DNA from: DUML01 sp050949905
Lineage (GTDB): Bacteria; Bacillota; Desulfitobacteriia; Desulfitobacteriales; Syntrophobotulaceae
Direction: 5' to 3'
Assembly: GCA_050949905.1 (NCBI GenBank)
Contig: JBMNGP010000005.1
Location: forward strand, 434,001 to 498,000
Length of the DNA: 64,000 nt
How positions within the stretch are numbered: position 1 is the first letter of the stretch; each line of letters begins with the position of its first letter. Positions 1 to 8,617 of the stretch are shown here, in pieces. The notes under the pieces are model-generated. The model saw only the letters and a list, made by a program, of their open reading frames with translations. It made no database searches and was not told the DNA's origin. Both the position numbers and the translations under genes were made by a program.

Positions 1-610
1 CTCCTGAAATCAGTATGTTATAGAAGGGCGAAGGTTGGTTAGGGGTTCTGGGAGTAAAGCATTCCTCAACCGGAATTCCAGTTACAAAAATCTTATTAGG
101 GTTTACATTATGCTTCACAGTTAGTTGGGATTTCAAGTTTTGATCTGGTACAAAGTGATAGTCGATTCCTTCTATACCCCAAAGCCTGTTGACAAAAAAA
201 TCAGTATAAACGTTAATGATCGGTGGCGTGTAGTCCCCGGTATTTTTTAACCTGCTTAAGAGGAAGGAAGGAAATGCTTGGGTGCAAATAATGAGATCTG
301 GTTGTTCTTGATCCAATAAGCATTTCATTTTATCTAAGAATTTCATCTCATACCATTGGAAGTGCTTTGTGGACTTCGACGGATAAACAAAGTATTTATA
401 AAGCCAAACAAAAGTTTGCGGTGAATGGTCAATCCAGGTCAGATATGTCAACCGGAAGGCTTTTTCCAACAACTTATCAGCATAACTAAAAAAGTCGATT
501 TTAGTACACTTGAGATTATTAATTCTAGATTCCAGCGAACGTATTAAGGCATCTGCCACAGTGTGATGGCCTGTTGGTATTTGCAGAAATGGAAGAAATA
601 GTATTTTCAT
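1..610 (-). CDS. Glycosyltransferase of the MGDG synthase/UgtP family, 5' part
   Basis: This gene reads leftwards off the window edge, so only the first 203 codons are visible. The ATG at 610-608 follows an AAGGGG ribosome binding site. The N-terminus resembles the MGDG-synthase N-terminal domain (Pfam 06925) of processive diacylglycerol glucosyltransferases and MurG-like enzymes: a nucleotide-sugar type start with GHHTVADAL at residues 14-22, a DFFVNRLW segment, and a TGIPV segment before the break. Members transfer a sugar from UDP-sugar to diacylglycerol or a related lipid at the inner face of the membrane. The C-terminal nucleotide-binding half lies outside the window, so donor and acceptor cannot be judged. 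The family call is by eye; the exact substrate is unknown. Confidence 0.75.
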   Translation of the reverse strand, partial: MKILFLPFLQIPTGHHTVADALIRSLESRINNLKCTKIDFFSYADKLLEKAFRLTYLTWIDHSPQTFVWLYKYFVYPSKSTKHFQWYEMKFLDKMKCLLDQEQPDLIICTQAFPSFLLSRLKNTGDYTPPIINVYTDFFVNRLWGIEGIDYHFVPDQNLKSQLTVKHNVNPNKIFVTGIPVEECFTPRTPNQPSPFYNILISG

Positions 611-865
611 TTACACTGCCCCTTTCTAAAAAAGAAAGTAAAGTCGTTTTTGGAAAGGATCTATGTGTAATTCCTAGTTTTTCCATCTGTCAAATATCTA
701 TGCAAAATTTAATTGCTAATCTGCTGGAAACACTATGCAGGGTCCAGACATAAGTCTAAAGACAATAAAATATATTTCTAACATATTATTTCCCAAATTC
801 TGTTGGTTTAGATCAAAACTATCCTGCAAATAATTAGAGCAGATTGCGTTTTAAGGAGTGTGAAA

Positions 866-1444
866 ATGGCCAGAAGAAATAATAGATCCCTCAATTTGAC
901 CAGTATTATTGCCACCATAGCTACTGCGGTTTTAGCAATAACTGCTTTAATTACGGTATATATTACGATTTCTGCTTGGAAAGAGGAACAAGAGGCCAAT
1001 AGGCCATATTTTACATTTGGAGAATCACCGGAAGTTGTTTTTAACGAGACCCCGCAATTTGAGATCAAGTTTACCAATGTCGGTGAGCATCCGGCGGTAA
1101 GCCTTTGGAGCAAATCATTAGTTTTCAGTTCCCAACTTGATTCCAAGCCCATTGCCGTCGATGAATATGCTTTAGTTAATGATATACCTAAAAATGCTTC
1201 AGCAACTTTGCTGATAGGTTTAGAGGCTTTAGAAGAGCAAACAAGAGAAGGGGAAGTATTGCCACATTTTATTGTTATTGTTCTAAGATATGAAGACCCG
1301 ATTATTCATAAAAAGTTTGAACAGACTCTTTATCTTAAATGGAATGGCATTGAAGAGGGGCAAATCCTCGCAACTAATCATGCCGAAGAAGAAGAAAAGA
1401 AAACAATTATTAAATATTTTGCCGAAAATAAAATAGGTTTATAG
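866..1444 (+). CDS. Membrane-anchored protein of unknown function
   Basis: A 192-residue protein with one strong hydrophobic helix at about residues 12-35, followed by a soluble domain that should lie outside the membrane. I do not recognise the soluble domain; it is rich in beta-strand-like stretches and ends in a Glu/Lys-rich tail. ATG 866 is chosen because AAGGAG at 853-858 sits seven bases upstream, whereas the in-frame GTG at 860 is too close to it. The gene stands alone between the leftward glycosyltransferase gene and glnS, with a 255-base empty stretch before it in which nothing is recognised. Function cannot be assigned. Confidence 0.65.
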   Translation: MARRNNRSLNLTSIIATIATAVLAITALITVYITISAWKEEQEANRPYFTFGESPEVVFNETPQFEIKFTNVGEHPAVSLWSKSLVFSSQLDSKPIAVDEYALVNDIPKNASATLLIGLEALEEQTREGEVLPHFIVIVLRYEDPIIHKKFEQTLYLKWNGIEEGQILATNHAEEEEKKTIIKYFAENKIGL

Positions 1445-1465
1445 GTAAAATTATTCCTTAGGGAT

Positions 1466-1494
1466 TTGCTATTTTAAACAAATCTTACTATACT
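1466..1494 (+). promoter_or_regulatory. Sigma-A-type promoter of glnS
   Basis: TTGCTA at 1466-1471 and TATACT at 1489-1494 are separated by exactly 17 bases. Transcription would start near 1501, giving a leader of about 30 bases to the AGGGGG ribosome binding site (1516-1521) and the AUU codon at 1530. This short leader favours the upstream start of glnS. Confidence 0.6.
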
Positions 1495-1529
1495 AAAACA
1501 ATAAGCTGTTTTCCTAGGGGGTAATTACT

Positions 1530-3206
1530 ATTAATACTACATTATCTTCTTCAAACTTTATTCATAATATAATTCGTGAAGATTTACAGATGAATAGAAA
1601 TAACGGAAGAGTCCATACCCGTTTTCCACCGGAGCCCAATGGTTATCTGCATATTGGACATGCTAAATCCATTTGTTTGAATTTTGGGATTGCCAAAGAT
1701 TTTAACGGGTTATGCAATCTGCGTTTTGATGATACTAACCCCAGTAAAGAAGAAGTAGAATATGTTGAATCTATCAAAGAAGATATAAAATGGTTGGGGT
1801 TTTCTTGGGATGAAAGGTTGTATTATGCTTCGGATTATTTTGAACAACTTTATGATTTTGCTGTAAAATTAATTAAGAAAAATAAAGCTTATGTCTGTGA
1901 CCTGTCGGCGGAGGAGATTCGTGAATACCGAGGGACCCTAACAGAACCTGGTAAAGAAAGCCCTTATCGCAGCCGTTCAGTTGAGGAAAACTTAGATTTA
2001 TTTGAAAAGATGAGAGAAGGGGTCTATCCCAATGGGTCAAAAGTTTTAAGAGCAAAAATAGATATGTCGTCTCCCAACCTCAACATGCGTGATCCGGTGT
2101 TATACAGAATAATGCACGAAGAGCATCATCGTACCGGTAATAAATGGTGTATCTATCCCATGTATGATTTTGCCCATCCTCTCTCCGATGCTTTGGAAAA
2201 GATTACGCATTCCCTTTGCACCCTGGAATTTGAAGACCATCGACCTCTTTACGACTGGGTGATTGAACAGCTGATTGAGGGTGATAAGCCTGAACAATAT
2301 GAATTTGCGCGTCTGGATTTAACTAATACGGTTATGAGTAAAAGAAAGCTTCGGCAACTAGTGGAGAAAGGGTATGTTCTAGGTTGGGATGATCCTAGGA
2401 TGCCCACGATTTCCGGATTAAGGCGCAGGGGTTATACACCTGAAGCAATCAAAGATTTTTGCCAGCGTATTGGGGTAGCAAAAGCTAATAGCGTTGTTGA
2501 TGTTGCCTTATTGGAACATTGTCTTCGGCAAGATTTAAATTCTCGAGCCCCAAGGGTTATGGCGGTACTAGAGCCGGTTAAAGTAATTATTCTAAATTAT
2601 CCTGAAGGACAGGAAGAACTTTTAGAAGCAGAGAACAACCCGGAAAACCCTGCAGCCGGTACCCGCCAATTAAGATTTTCCAGGGAAATCTATATTGAAC
2701 AGGAAGACTTTAGGGAGGATCCACCCAAAAACTACTTTCGTCTTTCACCAGGAAAAGAAGTTCGGCTCAAACACGCTTATATCATAAAATGTGAGCGCGT
2801 AATAAAAGATGAAAATGGCAATGTGACGGAAATCCATTGTACTTATGACCCGGACACTAAGAGTGGTGGCATGGCCAGCACGAGAAAAGTAAAAGGTACA
2901 CTCCATTGGGTCTGTGCCTCGCAAGCAGTTAAGGCTGAAATCCGGCTTTATGACTATTTAATCAAAAATGATCAACCGGAAGAAGATCTAGGTAATGATG
3001 ATTTTCTAGCCAAGGTTAATCCTAATTCCATAACAGTGTTAAAAAATTCCCTTGTGGAAGCAAGTTTATGCCAGGCTCGACCAGGTGAAAGATATCAGTT
3101 TTTACGGCAAGGATATTTTTGTGCAGATCTTAAAGATCATTCTCCTGACCATTTAGTATTTAATAGAATTGTTGGTTTACGGGATAGTTGGAATAAAGGT
3201 CAATAA
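1530..3206 (+). CDS. glnS: Glutaminyl-tRNA synthetase, probable AUU start
   Basis: Class I aminoacyl-tRNA synthetase that charges tRNA-Gln directly with glutamine. The HIGH motif is at residues 41-44 and the KMSKS-like VMSKR at 268-272, counted from 1530. The total of 558 residues matches the usual length of about 550. The first ATG in frame is at 1590, but the 20 codons before it encode SSNFIHNIIREDL-type sequence, which is the conserved GlnRS N-terminus, and that frame opens only after a TAG at 1515. No ATG, GTG or TTG lies between 1515 and 1590. AGGGGG at 1516-1521 is eight bases from the ATT at 1530, so AUU is the best start. The conservative alternative is 1590, which has no good ribosome binding site. 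A terminator follows directly. Confidence 0.93.
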   Translation: MNTTLSSSNFIHNIIREDLQMNRNNGRVHTRFPPEPNGYLHIGHAKSICLNFGIAKDFNGLCNLRFDDTNPSKEEVEYVESIKEDIKWLGFSWDERLYYASDYFEQLYDFAVKLIKKNKAYVCDLSAEEIREYRGTLTEPGKESPYRSRSVEENLDLFEKMREGVYPNGSKVLRAKIDMSSPNLNMRDPVLYRIMHEEHHRTGNKWCIYPMYDFAHPLSDALEKITHSLCTLEFEDHRPLYDWVIEQLIEGDKPEQYEFARLDLTNTVMSKRKLRQLVEKGYVLGWDDPRMPTISGLRRRGYTPEAIKDFCQRIGVAKANSVVDVALLEHCLRQDLNSRAPRVMAVLEPVKVIILNYPEGQEELLEAENNPENPAAGTRQLRFSREIYIEQEDFREDPPKNYFRLSPGKEVRLKHAYIIKCERVIKDENGNVTEIHCTYDPDTKSGGMASTRKVKGTLHWVCASQAVKAEIRLYDYLIKNDQPEEDLGNDDFLAKVNPNSITVLKNSLVEASLCQARPGERYQFLRQGYFCADLKDHSPDHLVFNRIVGLRDSWNKGQ

Positions 3207-3239
3207 GTGTGTACTGATTATAACGCTAGGCAATATCCA

Positions 3240-3267
3240 CCGGACCAAGTTTAGGTTCGGTTTTTTT
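3240..3267 (+). terminator. Rho-independent terminator of glnS
   Basis: A seven-base-pair stem CCGGACC/GGTTCGG (one G-U pair) with a seven-base loop is followed by seven T residues. It lies 33 bases after the glnS stop and before rarD. Confidence 0.8.
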
Positions 3268-3298
3268 CTGAAACAAGGTAGTAAGAAGGTTATACGGT

Positions 3299-4204
3299 AT
3301 GAGCAAAGATAAAGTCGAACTACGTGGTATTGGATCTGTTTTCAGCGCTATTCTGCTCTGGGGTTTTTTGCCGCTGTATTGGAGGCAATTAGGAAGTATT
3401 CCTGCCGATGTAATTTTAGCTAATCGTATCATTTGGTCTTTTGTTTTCGTAATTATTATACTCGGTTACCAACGCAGAATAAGAGAACTGTTTCCCCAGA
3501 TCAAAAGCGGAAAAAACAATGTTTTATTTATCGCCGGTGTCATTATTAGCTTTAATTGGTTTACCTATATTTATGCAGTCAATAGCGGGCACATAGTCGA
3601 AGCCAGCCTGGGCTATTATATTAATCCCTTATTAATGATTTTTTTAGCTAGGGTAGTAGAAAAGGAGAAAATGGATCTTTATCAATTGGCGGCAGTCATT
3701 CTGGCCTTTATTGGAGTTGCCATAATAACTTTTAATTACGGGCAAATTCCCTGGATAGCTTTAGTTTTAGCAATAACTTTTTCATCTTACAGTCTAATTA
3801 AAAAAAGAGTGCAAACCGATGTTGTCCTAGGTATTTCCTTGGAAACTATAGCGGTTGTTCCAATTGCGCTTACCTATCTTTTATTCTTGAGCTTAAAAGA
3901 ACCGCAAATTTATACTGCTTTAAACCCGAAAGAATTCGTTTTCCTCCTAAGTACAGGCGTGATAACAGCGGTCCCTTTAATGCTTTTTGCATATGGAGCC
4001 CAAAGAATTCCCTTAATGACTGTTGGTTTTATAAATTATTTATCGCCGACCATAAACCTGTTCTTAGGGGTATTTATTTTTAAAGAGCCTTTTACGATCA
4101 TCCACATTTTAACTTTTGGCTTTATCTGGACTGCCTTAGTACTGTATTCATTTTCTCAGATGAGAGCGGTTACTCAAGAAAATGTTTCTTCAACCTTAAA
4201 TTAG
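3299..4204 (+). CDS. rarD: RarD-type EamA-family transporter
   Basis: A 301-residue integral membrane protein with about ten hydrophobic segments in two EamA-like halves, the layout of the drug/metabolite transporter superfamily. The N-terminal GIGSVFSAILLWGFLPLYW region and the overall length fit the RarD subgroup, named from the E. coli chloramphenicol-sensitive protein; the physiological substrate is not established. ATG 3299 is preceded by AAGAAGG at good spacing. The gene is separated from glnS by a terminator and from the next gene by 73 bases, so it is probably a single transcription unit. Confidence 0.85.
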   Translation: MSKDKVELRGIGSVFSAILLWGFLPLYWRQLGSIPADVILANRIIWSFVFVIIILGYQRRIRELFPQIKSGKNNVLFIAGVIISFNWFTYIYAVNSGHIVEASLGYYINPLLMIFLARVVEKEKMDLYQLAAVILAFIGVAIITFNYGQIPWIALVLAITFSSYSLIKKRVQTDVVLGISLETIAVVPIALTYLLFLSLKEPQIYTALNPKEFVFLLSTGVITAVPLMLFAYGAQRIPLMTVGFINYLSPTINLFLGVFIFKEPFTIIHILTFGFIWTALVLYSFSQMRAVTQENVSSTLN

Positions 4205-4277
4205 CTTTGCTTCATTAATTAGTTTAAAACATTACAATAGATATGAAAAGGTATTACTAAGTGCAAAGGGGTCAAAT

Positions 4278-4874
4278 ATGAAAATCAATGATAGGTTACA
4301 AAAACAAATAAATTTTATTTTGGAAATTGACAAATTAAAAAGCATATATCGGCAGTCAGTTATTGCTGATGGCAGCAGGGAGGAAAACGATGCCGAACAC
4401 TCATGGCATCTGGCAGTTATGGCAATTCTTCTGCAGGAATATGCTAATGATCCGGAGCTTGATATCCTTAAAGTATTGAAGATGGTTATCATCCATGATT
4501 TAGTCGAGATAGATGCGGGAGATACTTTTATTTACGATTTAGAAGGAAATAACAGCAAGGCTGAAAGAGAAAAGCAGGCTGCCGCCAGAATTTTTAACCT
4601 ACTGCCGGAGGATCAGGCTCAAGAAATGAGGGGCTTATGGGAAGAATTTGAAAGCAGAAATACTCCGGAAGCAAAATTCGCTGCTGTTTTAGACCGTTTG
4701 GAGCCTTTACTTCTTAATTCCCGGACGGGGGGCCATACTTGGAAGAAATTCAGTATCAAAAGCGAAAGAGTCATCCAAAAAAATGCTCATACCCGGGAAG
4801 GCTCTCTTGAATTATGGCATTTTATTAATGATCTTATTGTTGATTGTATAGCTAAAGGTTACCTGGAAGAATAA
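4278..4874 (+). CDS. HD-domain phosphohydrolase, YfbR/HDDC2-like
   Basis: A 198-residue HD-superfamily protein. The metal-binding set is visible as H41, H73-D74 and D139. The DAEHSWHLA and IHDLVEIDAGD motifs are characteristic of the YfbR/HDDC2 group, whose studied members are 5'-deoxynucleotidases acting on deoxynucleoside monophosphates. AAAGGGG at 4265-4271 precedes ATG 4278. The gene is intact, and the left copy of the long direct repeat begins ten bases after its stop codon. Substrate choice within the family is inferred, not shown. Confidence 0.8.
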   Translation: MKINDRLQKQINFILEIDKLKSIYRQSVIADGSREENDAEHSWHLAVMAILLQEYANDPELDILKVLKMVIIHDLVEIDAGDTFIYDLEGNNSKAEREKQAAARIFNLLPEDQAQEMRGLWEEFESRNTPEAKFAAVLDRLEPLLLNSRTGGHTWKKFSIKSERVIQKNAHTREGSLELWHFINDLIVDCIAKGYLEE

Positions 4875-4884
4875 AGAATTGTTT

Positions 4885-5023
4885 CTGGTTTGTTATATTA
4901 GAAAAAAAGGCGTGCCACACCATTAAAAGAAGCATTCCGGTTAAGGAATGCTTCTTCACTATTTAGCCTAATGGTAATCCACGTTGATTATTCACTAGTT
5001 AGATTTTCTGACCACTCTTCAAT
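4885..5023. repeat. Left copy of the 139/138 bp direct repeat flanking the IS element
   Basis: This segment matches 7016-7153 base for base except for one extra A in an A-run near 4902-4908. It holds a copy of the spore-protein gene terminator and of the last seven codons plus stop of that gene. It abuts the left end of the insertion sequence exactly, so it is best read as a very long target-site duplication. Confidence 0.9.
4927..4956 (-). terminator. Duplicated terminator hairpin in the left repeat
   Basis: A twelve-base-pair perfect stem around AGAAGCATTCC/GGAATGCTTCT with a six-base loop. It is a copy of the spore-protein terminator at 7057-7086. Here it lies between the HD gene and the IS and could stop readthrough from either side. 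Confidence 0.6.
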
Positions 5024-5124
5024 CCTGACTTTTGCAGCAAATCTACAAAAAAACGGCCGCAATCCCCTGATACAAGCGGGATAGCGGTCTTTTGAGTTTT
5101 GTCATAAATATGTAGTGTAACACC

Positions 5125-5511
5125 TCATTTTTTGGCCTGCGCCAAAATTTTTTTAATATCACCAAGACGAAGTCTCTTATTCGTAAAATCAATTCCCAGA
5201 GCATCGCCAATCGCATCAGAAATCTCACTTCTGTAATCAAACAAATAGATATTTTCATGCTCATTGGAACAGGAGATCTTATTCAGACATTCAACAATTC
5301 TTTCGGCAGAATAAAGTTTGCCGGTTTTCTTTTGCATAATTCGCATAATAGTAAGGGCTATGAAACAAGTCAGAAAGTGAGCATTAATATGATCCTGAAG
5401 TGACACATAAACCGGCCGAGTTTCCAGTACCCCTTTAGTCACGCGAAAAGTCTCTTCAATCTCCCACAGACCGCGGTAAGTCTCAATCACTTCAATATCA
5501 GACATATCCAA
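5125..5511 (-). pseudogene. IS1634-type transposase, C-terminal fragment
   Basis: This 128-codon open frame continues the transposase after the frameshift. It holds the Y-R-E-K-type signature region (YRGLWEIEETFRVTK) that supplies the third acidic residue of the DDE catalytic triad. Homology to the family begins upstream of its first ATG, at a VAEEAKYDGYY stretch encoded near 5530-5565 in the same frame. The fragment has no ribosome binding site of its own that I can see. Confidence 0.85.
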
Positions 5512-6857
5512 TTCACTGGTGACAATAGCGTAGTAGCCATCATACTTTGCTTCTTCAGCGACTCTCTGCGGAATCGAAGGACAGGACGCTCCTTAACTTT
5601 AAGAATTTCCCCAGTCTTTTCATCAAACTTCAGATTCTTCACATACTTGGCCGCGCCGTAAGAAGTGGCCTTCGTATATTTTTGAGGATTAGAAGCGAGA
5701 TCATAAGCCTTTTTCAAGACCTCTTCACGCTCTGCCTGAGCCTTCAAAGCATATTTTCTTGCCCAGAAAACTACCTGCTTTTCATACACCGTCTTCTTAA
5801 CTTTTTTCCCGCTAGAGAGCGTCACATTGATATCCCGGGCAATTATCCTGCTTTTAATCTTAAAGTCAGTGTCTTCATCAGCAGCTGCATAGCCTTCATC
5901 GGAAAGGACATACTCCTTGAAATCCTTCGTGCCACCTCTAACTGAAAAACTAAAAACATAACCGTTAAAATTTTTCCCTTTCTCCTTGCCTTGAAGATAA
6001 AAAATATTATCTCCCGTTATAATCCCCATGTCAGCAACAACAATAACCCTGCCGGTATCATAGTTTCTTCTCACTTCACCAATGACTGGCCTAAAAGTCT
6101 CTTTATCTACCGTATTGCCTGGAAACAGTTCATAATGCAGCGGAATACCATCGGCATCCATAGCCAGCCCCATCTGCACAATTGGATCGCGTCGTTTTTC
6201 CTTGGATAATCCATGTTTACGAAACTCATCCGCTTGATCAATCTCAAAATAAAAATTCGTCACATCGTAATAGATAGTCTTAGTATTGCGCCCATATTTA
6301 GCAGCAATCTGAGCGTTCAAATATCTTTGAAATTCTTTAGAAATCTTAGAAAAGTGGGTAAGAGAGCGGTAAACATCCGCCAAAGAAAAGTTGAAGCGCT
6401 CGAAATACCGAGTTTTTTCCTCGAAAGCCTTCTTCTTGGAGCCGGGGGAAAGGAATCTGGATACAATAAGCAAAAGCATGATGGAATTTGTATTGTACTC
6501 AAAATTTTCATGCCTGGATTTATTTTTGAAAAACACATCCAGACCAAGTTCGTGGTAAATCTTAAGTATTGCGGCATACCCGAAGTTTTTTCTGTTATCG
6601 GTACCGACAGAAAGCTTTTCATCCATATTGATTGACAAGGATACCTTTTTCTCAGATTTTTCTTCTTCGGTCATCTTGCGAGCTACTTCTTTGAAATGGG
6701 CGATAGGATCATCGTATTCTTTCGCAAGTTCGTCTAAGTAACCAAGGGACTTAACAGTCCGATCAGTAGAAATATTTGTTTTTGGATTTCTGTATTTCTG
6801 GGCAATAACAAGATAGGTTCTACCTGATTCCTTGCGATACGTTTTTTTCAGATACAT
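5487..6857 (-). pseudogene. IS1634-type transposase, N-terminal part, frameshifted
   Basis: A 456-codon frame carrying the N-terminal region and most of the DDE domain: the first aspartate in YYDVTNFYFE and the second in VVADMGIITGDN. The frame then leaves the family sequence near 5560-5600 and ends at 5487 in unrelated residues, while the proper continuation lies in the -1 frame. The full protein would be about 570 residues. No slippery heptamer is visible near the break, so a one-base deletion (or sequencing error) fits better than programmed frameshifting. As written the product lacks the catalytic glutamate. Confidence 0.88.
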
Positions 6858-7015
6858 AATGCAAACCTCATTTCGCCAGTAATACCTTAATTATACCATA
6901 TTGTGCCATATTATGCTACATAAATATGATTAAAAATCAATAAAATTTTTCCCTTGAAGCCATATGCCGCAAGGGATTCAGGGTTTCTGTTTTTATTTAG
7001 GCTGTAAAACTAACG

Positions 7016-7153
7016 CTGGTTTGTTATATTAGAAAAAAGGCGTGCCACACCATTAAAAGAAGCATTCCGGTTAAGGAATGCTTCTTCACTATTTAGCCTA
7101 ATGGTAATCCACGTTGATTATTCACTAGTTAGATTTTCTGACCACTCTTCAAT
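7016..7153. repeat. Right copy of the 138 bp direct repeat flanking the IS element
   Basis: This is the native copy. It covers the terminator and the final codons of the spore-protein gene and runs on smoothly into the rest of that gene at 7154. It matches 4885-5023 apart from one base in an A-run. Confidence 0.9.
7057..7086 (-). terminator. Terminator of the spore-protein gene
   Basis: A twelve-base-pair stem AAGAAGCATTCC with its complement, six-base loop, followed on the minus strand by TTTAATG. It lies 43 bases after the stop codon of the spore-protein gene. A second copy sits on the far side of the IS. Confidence 0.7.
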
Positions 7154-7335
7154 TGCTGTTCAGCAAACTGAACCATGCGTTTTGTCATATAACCGCCAAC
7201 AGTTCCGTTTTCACGAGAGGTGCGGTCGCCGCCAAGAGTAGCGCCTAATTCATTGGCAATCTCATACTTGAGAGCATCCAACCCTTTAGAAGCTCCTTGA
7301 ACAACAGGTTGATTTGAATTTCTTTCACCAGGCAT
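7129..7335 (-). CDS. Alpha/beta-type small acid-soluble spore protein
   Basis: A 68-residue protein of the SASP alpha/beta family, which coats DNA in the dormant spore and is degraded by the Gpr protease on germination. The core ALKYEIANELG (the Gpr cleavage region) and a C-terminal GGYMTKRMVQFAEQQL segment are typical. AAGGAGG sits eight bases before the ATG at 7335. Expression in the forespore under sigma-G is expected for the family, but I could not find a convincing sigma-G promoter. The 3' end of the gene lies inside the repeat duplicated by the IS and is intact here. Confidence 0.93.
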   Translation of the reverse strand: MPGERNSNQPVVQGASKGLDALKYEIANELGATLGGDRTSRENGTVGGYMTKRMVQFAEQQLKSGQKI

Positions 7336-7544
7336 GTCATTTCCCTCCTTAAATCTAATGTTTTTGTTTGGGAGTCGTTCTTATTATTTGTCATTCTGTT
7401 TTTCTTACTCAGGTAATTGTTAGCTGAAAACTAAATCCCATCCAAAAATGGTATAAAATTAAAGAGGGGTTAGTGAATCATTTTTGAGGTGTTTTGAGAT
7501 TTATTAATAAAAAATGTTATAATTATTTAGAATTAGAATCAGTA

Positions 7545-8510
7545 CTAAAGATCGAATTTATCGGGGAACAAAGACTTAGCGATATGCTCCAAACCATCAA
7601 TTATGCGGGGGCCCGGCCTGGTTACAAGGTCATAATCCAATTCAATAATGCGGTTGTTTTTAACAGCCTCAATTTGATTCCAGCCAGGTCTGTTCTTAAT
7701 ATTCTGCCGGGCGTTTTCTTCTACTTGCCCATAGGTAAATAGGATGACCTGAGGGTCCTTAGCAATAACCTGCTCGCTCTTGTATTGACCCCAGCCATCT
7801 AAATCCGAGGTTATATTCTTACCACCTGCTTTAGTTATAAGTTCATTAATAAAGGTATTTTTGCCGGCAGTATAAAGATTAGCACTTGCTTCGAGCCAAA
7901 CTCTTGGTTTATCCTCTTCTTCAAGGCCGGCAACTATTTCTTTGATATTGTTTTCTTTGGCGGTCATATTGTCAATAACTTGCGCAGCTATTCTTGAGCT
8001 GTCGGTAATGTAGCCAAGATTTCTGATCGTTTCATAGGTTTTTTCAATACTTTGAGGATTATAGGAGACCACAGGGATATCTAGATTGCGCAATTTGCGT
8101 AAGGTTTCGCCGGATACGGAGCCAATAATTACTAAGTCAGGTTGTAATTCCTGGATTTTATCTAAGTTCGGATTAATGGCATCTTCAATAAGATAATAAC
8201 CTTTGTCTTGAATACCAATGGGATAATTATCCCATTTAGTGACAGCAACCAGATTGTTTTCCTGACCTAAAGCAAATAGGATTTCTGTCGAACTTGGCAG
8301 CAGGCTGATTATCCTTTCAGGTTTCTTGAGGATAATGATTTCCGCACCGCTGTCATCCCTGGCAATTAGCGGGTAAGTAGTTGTTTTGGTATCAGTGTGT
8401 AAGGGTACGGGGGCTTCTTTATTTTGCGGCGAGCAGCCAGGTAAGAGTATCAACAGGAAAAGTAGAAAATTAATTGTTAAGAAAATAATTTGCTTTTTAG
8501 CCTTAAACAT
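7545..8510 (-). CDS. BtuF/FhuD-type ABC transporter substrate-binding lipoprotein
   Basis: A 321-residue exported lipoprotein. The signal peptide ends in the lipobox ILLPGC with the acylated cysteine at residue 26. The mature part is a periplasmic-binding-protein type III fold (Pfam 01497), recognisable from ERIISLLPSSTEILFALG and QPDLVIIG. Relatives bind vitamin B12, haem or ferric siderophores for an ABC importer. No permease or ATPase gene lies beside it, so it must use components encoded elsewhere. The ligand is not decided by the sequence; a cobalamin-type role is only one option. Confidence 0.85.
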   Translation of the reverse strand: MFKAKKQIIFLTINFLLFLLILLPGCSPQNKEAPVPLHTDTKTTTYPLIARDDSGAEIIILKKPERIISLLPSSTEILFALGQENNLVAVTKWDNYPIGIQDKGYYLIEDAINPNLDKIQELQPDLVIIGSVSGETLRKLRNLDIPVVSYNPQSIEKTYETIRNLGYITDSSRIAAQVIDNMTAKENNIKEIVAGLEEEDKPRVWLEASANLYTAGKNTFINELITKAGGKNITSDLDGWGQYKSEQVIAKDPQVILFTYGQVEENARQNIKNRPGWNQIEAVKNNRIIELDYDLVTRPGPRIIDGLEHIAKSLFPDKFDL

Positions 8511-8617
8511 CTAAAGTTCTCCTTAATTCATCATTATTAAAGAAATCCTGCTGGTATTAATTCTATACTCAGTTTAATTTTATTGCAAATAATTGAGAGG
8601 ATCGCAAATTTAAAAAA

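Larger units (their letters stand above)
5024..7015 (-). mobile_element. IS1634-type (IS4 superfamily) insertion sequence, 1992 bp
   Basis: The element is bounded by imperfect terminal inverted repeats: CCTGACTTTTGCAGC at 5024-5038 and, read from the other strand, CGTTAGTTTTACAGC at 7015-7001. It carries a transposase gene split by a frameshift, on the minus strand. Both ends meet the two copies of a 139/138 bp direct repeat with no base left over. Long, variable direct repeats are a known trait of IS1634 from Mycoplasma mycoides, so both the transposase family and the flanks point the same way. Because the duplication restored the 3' end of the spore-protein gene, the insertion broke no gene. 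Confidence 0.9.

Noticed and set aside
5487..5600. Programmed -1 frameshifting in the transposase
   Set aside because: No X-XXY-YYZ slippery heptamer or following stem is visible near the frame crossing, and the family uses a single frame.
6213..6635. 140-codon open frame opposite the transposase
   Set aside because: It is antisense to the DDE domain and has no sign of coding beyond being open.
7336..7440. Sigma-G promoter of the spore-protein gene
   Set aside because: A TGAGTA-like box and an AAATAATA-like box can be found, but neither fits the sigma-G consensus with proper spacing.
7494..7742. 82-codon open frame upstream of and opposite the lipoprotein gene
   Set aside because: Most of it is antisense to the 3' end of a well-supported binding-protein gene.
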